From positions 1 through 64,000 of the forward strand of contig JAWUVO010000038.1 in NCBI GenBank assembly GCA_034112325.1: a stretch of DNA of 64,000 bases. Reading direction: 5' to 3'. Shown here one piece after another: positions 63,617 to 64,000 of this stretch. The notes below the pieces were generated by a model. It saw nothing but the letters and a program-made list of their open reading frames with translations. It was not told where the DNA came from and did no database searches. The DNA comes from Bermanella sp034112325 (lineage in GTDB: Bacteria; Pseudomonadota; Gammaproteobacteria; Pseudomonadales; Oceanobacteraceae). Numbering within the stretch: position 1 is the first letter of the stretch; each line of letters starts with the position of its first letter. Made by a program: the position numbers and the translations under genes.

Positions 63617-64000
63617 TTACAAACCAAAATGGTACAAAGCATTATTTTCAAAGCCGCGACGGTTTTCATCGCAATGATTCAAACAAATATCATCTTGCTG
63701 CATTTCTTCGGCTTGAGTGAGGGTTAACAATATAGGCTTGTTAGGATATTCGGTTTCGGTGCTTAAAGGGTGAGGACAAGTATGCAGTACCACTAAGGTA
63801 TCCATTTCAAAACGTAACACCACTTCGTCACCTGCTTTACTGGTACGCGTTAATGCTAGCTTGCCTTCTGTGTCAGCTGAGACTTCACTAAACCAATTTA
63901 CATTTGAACAAAGATCTTGTTTAAACATATCGTACTTAGCCAGTTCAACTAAAAATGCATCAAAGCCATTCTGCTTCCACTTATTGTGGTCACCTTGATA
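63617..64000 (-). CDS. DUF1989 protein, second partner (5' end beyond window)
   Basis: The frame stays open from 63617 to the window edge: before the internal Met at 63928 it continues as YQGDHNKWKQNGFDAFLVEL, so the gene is truncated by the window and not 103 residues long. The visible C-terminal part has NVNWFSEVSADTEGKL, VVLHTCPHPLS and DICLNHCDENRRGFENNALYHFGL, typical of the larger DUF1989 partner in urea carboxylase-associated pairs. It is 9 bases before the second DUF1989 gene in the same operon. Confidence 0.85.
   Translation of the reverse strand, partial: YQGDHNKWKQNGFDAFLVELAKYDMFKQDLCSNVNWFSEVSADTEGKLALTRTSKAGDEVVLRFEMDTLVVLHTCPHPLSTETEYPNKPILLTLTQAEEMQQDDICLNHCDENRRGFENNALYHFGL

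Noticed and set aside
57334..64000. Simple urea amidolyase operon
   Set aside because: The ACGA-loop riboswitch and the DUF1989 pair favour guanidine as the substrate; urea remains possible only as a side activity.

Overview
The window is a chromosomal stretch of a gammaproteobacterium. Gene content and order point to a marine Oceanospirillales-type relative of Pseudomonas: dksA, gluQ, cbrA, cbrB, pcnB, folK, panB and panC are collinear, as I recall them in Pseudomonas, but the surrounding DNA is AT-richer. I cannot name a genus. No tRNA, rRNA, transposase, integrase or CRISPR array was seen.

Layout. 1-2828 is the leuS-lptE operon (lptE is cut by the left edge). 3097-6192 holds a large Asp-loop lipoprotein and a small orphan. 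6213-11630 is lnt-ybeX-ybeY-ybeZ-miaB. 11918-14100 has three proteins of unknown function. 14194-19330 carries a thiolase, pldA, mtnA and a chemotaxis receptor. 19544-23090 is pcnB-folK-panB-panC. 23091-24246 is a non-coding block, followed by cbrB, cbrA, a 58-codon cbrX-like ORF, gluQ, dksA, an aminotransferase and sfsA. 32574-40055 is an AT-rich lipid-modification island: three alpha/beta hydrolases, three membrane fatty-acid desaturases of different types and a cyclopropane synthase. 40080-57285 is core again: dbpA, nfeD/qmcA, valS-holC-pepA, lptF-lptG, a phosphoribosyltransferase, a PfkB-family kinase, and mrcB with a downstream lipoprotein. 57334-64000 is a biotin-dependent carboxylase, allophanate hydrolase and two DUF1989 proteins; the last runs off the right edge.

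Main discoveries. (1) Between cbrB and pcnB, on the minus strand, lies what I read as a CrcZ-type decoy RNA. A -24/-12 sigma54 promoter, with TGTTAC/GTAACA dyads upstream of it, precedes about 300 nt carrying six A-rich CA-type motifs (five good, one degenerate), each in the loop of its own hairpin; the stems differ in sequence and the loops are nearly identical. CbrA-CbrB would activate it, and the RNA would titrate Hfq (with Crc), as in Pseudomonas. (2) The leader of the urea carboxylase-like gene contains two hairpins capped by ACGA loops just before the ribosome binding site, the architecture of a guanidine-II (mini-ykkC) riboswitch. With the two DUF1989 partners this indicates guanidine rather than urea assimilation. 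(3) The desaturase/cyclopropane island is a coherent candidate for an undescribed membrane-lipid pathway; it includes an alpha/beta hydrolase with Cys instead of Ser at the nucleophile elbow.

All calls are by reading the sequence; no database search or folding program was run. Start sites were moved from the longest ORF where a Shine-Dalgarno sequence decided it.
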